Below are positions 14,056 to 15,378 of a stretch of DNA of 15,378 nt, one piece after another. Under the pieces are notes generated by a model that ran no database searches, was not told the origin of the DNA, and saw only the letters and a program-made list of their open reading frames with translations. This DNA is from Prevotella sp. CAG:617. GTDB lineage: Bacteria > Bacteroidota > Bacteroidia > Bacteroidales > Bacteroidaceae. The translations under genes and the position numbers were made by a program. Where the stretch lies: NCBI GenBank assembly GCA_000438115.1, contig FR903626.1, forward strand, positions 32,094-47,471, read 5' to 3'. Position 1 is the stretch's first letter; every line of letters starts with the position of its first letter.

Positions 14056-15378
14056 TTATTCAAACCAACGCACATAACAGAAATCTTGTCTATGCGGCAA
14101 ATTGGGATTTTTTGGGAACATTCGATAAGCCACTTTGAAAGATCCGGCCAAATCTATTTTGGTTGTTACAGAGAAGGTATACAGATTTCCTTCTTTCTTC
14201 ACAACATTCATCGGAACAACCGTATAAATCTTATCTCCATCTCTATTTGAATTCAAAACAACCAATTCTACTCCAATAGCATCATCAAGCCCCTGCTCGT
14301 CAATTACGTGAGAAACAGTAAACGGCTGCCCGCTCACAAAATTGGAATTTTCAGCATTAGCTGAACGTGAACTTGAAACTACTTTGATAGAATCCCAACG
14401 CTCGGCAACATTTTCCTTCCACAGCGCGATTTCCTTGGCTTTTCTGAAATTATCAGCACTTAGTTCCTTGAAACGTGCAGCCTCTTTGTTATAGAATTTT
14501 TCATAATAGTCATCCAACTGACGCTTCATGGTATAATGAGGCGCAATTTGTGCTATTGAGTTCTTGATTGTACGTACCCAATTTTCACTGATACCCTTAC
14601 GATTTCTTGCATAATAAGTAGGAATAATCTCCTGCTCCAACAAAGAATAAATAGTAGAAGCATCAAGTTTATCCTGGTATTCCTGATTCTGATAGGTGCG
14701 CTTTTCGGTGACGGCCCATCCAGCTCCTTCTCTATAACCTTCAAGCCACCATCCATCTAATACAGAAAGATTTACCAATCCGTTCATTAACGCTTTTTCG
14801 CCAGAAGTTCCGGATGCTTCAAGAGGTCTTGTAGGAGTATTCATCCAAATATCAACTCCGGAAACCAAACGACGTGCCAACTGCATGTCATAATTCTCCA
14901 GGAACAAAATCTTACCTAAGAATTCTGGACGCTGTGATATTTCAAAAATCTTTTTGATCAATCCCTGTCCTGCGCCATCTGCTGGGTGCGCCTTTCCTGC
15001 AAAAAGGAATTGCACCGGATAATGCGGATTATTTACAATCTTTGACAACCGATCCAGATCAGAAAAGAGCAAATGAGCTCTCTTATACGTGGCAAAACGA
15101 CGTGCAAAACCAATCAATAAGGCATTCGGATTAATCTTATCAAGCAACGATACAACACGAGTAGGATCACCTTGATTCTTCAGCCAAGTCTCACGGAAAC
15201 GCGCTCTGATATAATCAATTAATTTATTCTTCAACGCCATTCTCGTTGCCCAGATTTCCTCATCTGGAACATCATAAATTTTCTTCCAAATTTCAGGATT
15301 ACTCTGGTCCTTATCAAAACGGTCGTCAAAATACTTGCGATATAAGCGTTTCCATTCCTTTGCACTCCATGTAGGGAA
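14056..15378 (-). CDS. glgP: Alpha-glucan (glycogen) phosphorylase, C-terminal part
   Basis: A cytosolic PLP enzyme that releases glucose-1-phosphate from glycogen or maltodextrins. The N-terminal part lies beyond the right edge; the 440 visible residues are open from the edge (FPTWSAKEWKRLY...). Family blocks include LLIGFARRFATYKRAHLLF, VQFLFAGKAHPADGAG, WMNTPTRPLEASGTSGEKAL and GLVNLSVLDGWWLEGY. The PLP-binding lysine is in GTSGEKA (codon 14796-14794). This is the short GT35 type common in Bacteroidetes, where GEKA replaces the GNMK or GMKA of other phosphorylases. The internal ATG at 15240 is not the start. A C-terminal beta-rich extension ends at the stop at 14056. The gene is AT-rich compared with the left half (22 G/C in the 60 bases from 14641). 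An intrinsic terminator follows at 35 bases. Confidence 0.9.
   Translation of the reverse strand, partial: FPTWSAKEWKRLYRKYFDDRFDKDQSNPEIWKKIYDVPDEEIWATRMALKNKLIDYIRARFRETWLKNQGDPTRVVSLLDKINPNALLIGFARRFATYKRAHLLFSDLDRLSKIVNNPHYPVQFLFAGKAHPADGAGQGLIKKIFEISQRPEFLGKILFLENYDMQLARRLVSGVDIWMNTPTRPLEASGTSGEKALMNGLVNLSVLDGWWLEGYREGAGWAVTEKRTYQNQEYQDKLDASTIYSLLEQEIIPTYYARNRKGISENWVRTIKNSIAQIAPHYTMKRQLDDYYEKFYNKEAARFKELSADNFRKAKEIALWKENVAERWDSIKVVSSSRSANAENSNFVSGQPFTVSHVIDEQGLDDAIGVELVVLNSNRDGDKIYTVVPMNVVKKEGNLYTFSVTTKIDLAGSFKVAYRMFPKNPNLPHRQDFCYVRWFE

Overview
The window is from a Bacteroidales genome, probably Prevotellaceae or a close relative. Three things point there. Promoters fit the Bacteroidetes consensus (TTTG, about 20 bases, then TAnnTTTG) rather than sigma-70. 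There are no clear Shine-Dalgarno sites. The gene families are typical of the group: a C10 protease with an FYDVQGRRV-type tail, an outer-membrane beta-barrel receptor, a bile-salt-hydrolase-like amidase and a short alpha-glucan phosphorylase. Species cannot be fixed from sequence alone. Every gene I accept is on the minus strand, so the window reads from right to left.

Right end (15378 to 12000): the C-terminal part of an alpha-glucan (glycogen) phosphorylase, closed by a strong intrinsic terminator. Then comes a secreted alpha/beta hydrolase whose reading frame is broken by one extra G in a six-G run, followed by a secreted DUF6624 protein. Middle right (11879 to 9091): a good promoter carrying a 13-base palindrome drives a small lipoprotein gene that overlaps an outer-membrane TonB-receptor-like protein gene, and the unit ends in a perfect hairpin terminator. 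Centre (8979 to 6931): a Fur-family metal regulator followed by an NhaC-type Na+/H+ antiporter, with a palindrome over the regulator's own promoter and a nested terminator at the end.

Left half: a choloylglycine-hydrolase-family amidase (6824 to 5733) is followed after 20 bases by an AT-rich YdeI/OmdA-family gene. A nearly ideal promoter at 5022 to 4991 then starts a four-gene, tightly packed unit: cysteine desulfidase-like protein, secreted C10 cysteine protease, radical SAM protein of the TYW1-like COG0731 group, and tilS (running off the left edge).

The window is mostly ordinary chromosome. I see no mobile element, CRISPR array, rRNA or tRNA. The points most worth checking are the frameshifted hydrolase, the unusual cysteine desulfidase/protease/radical SAM/tilS operon, the Fur-NhaC pair and the candidate operators. 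I found no convincing undescribed system.
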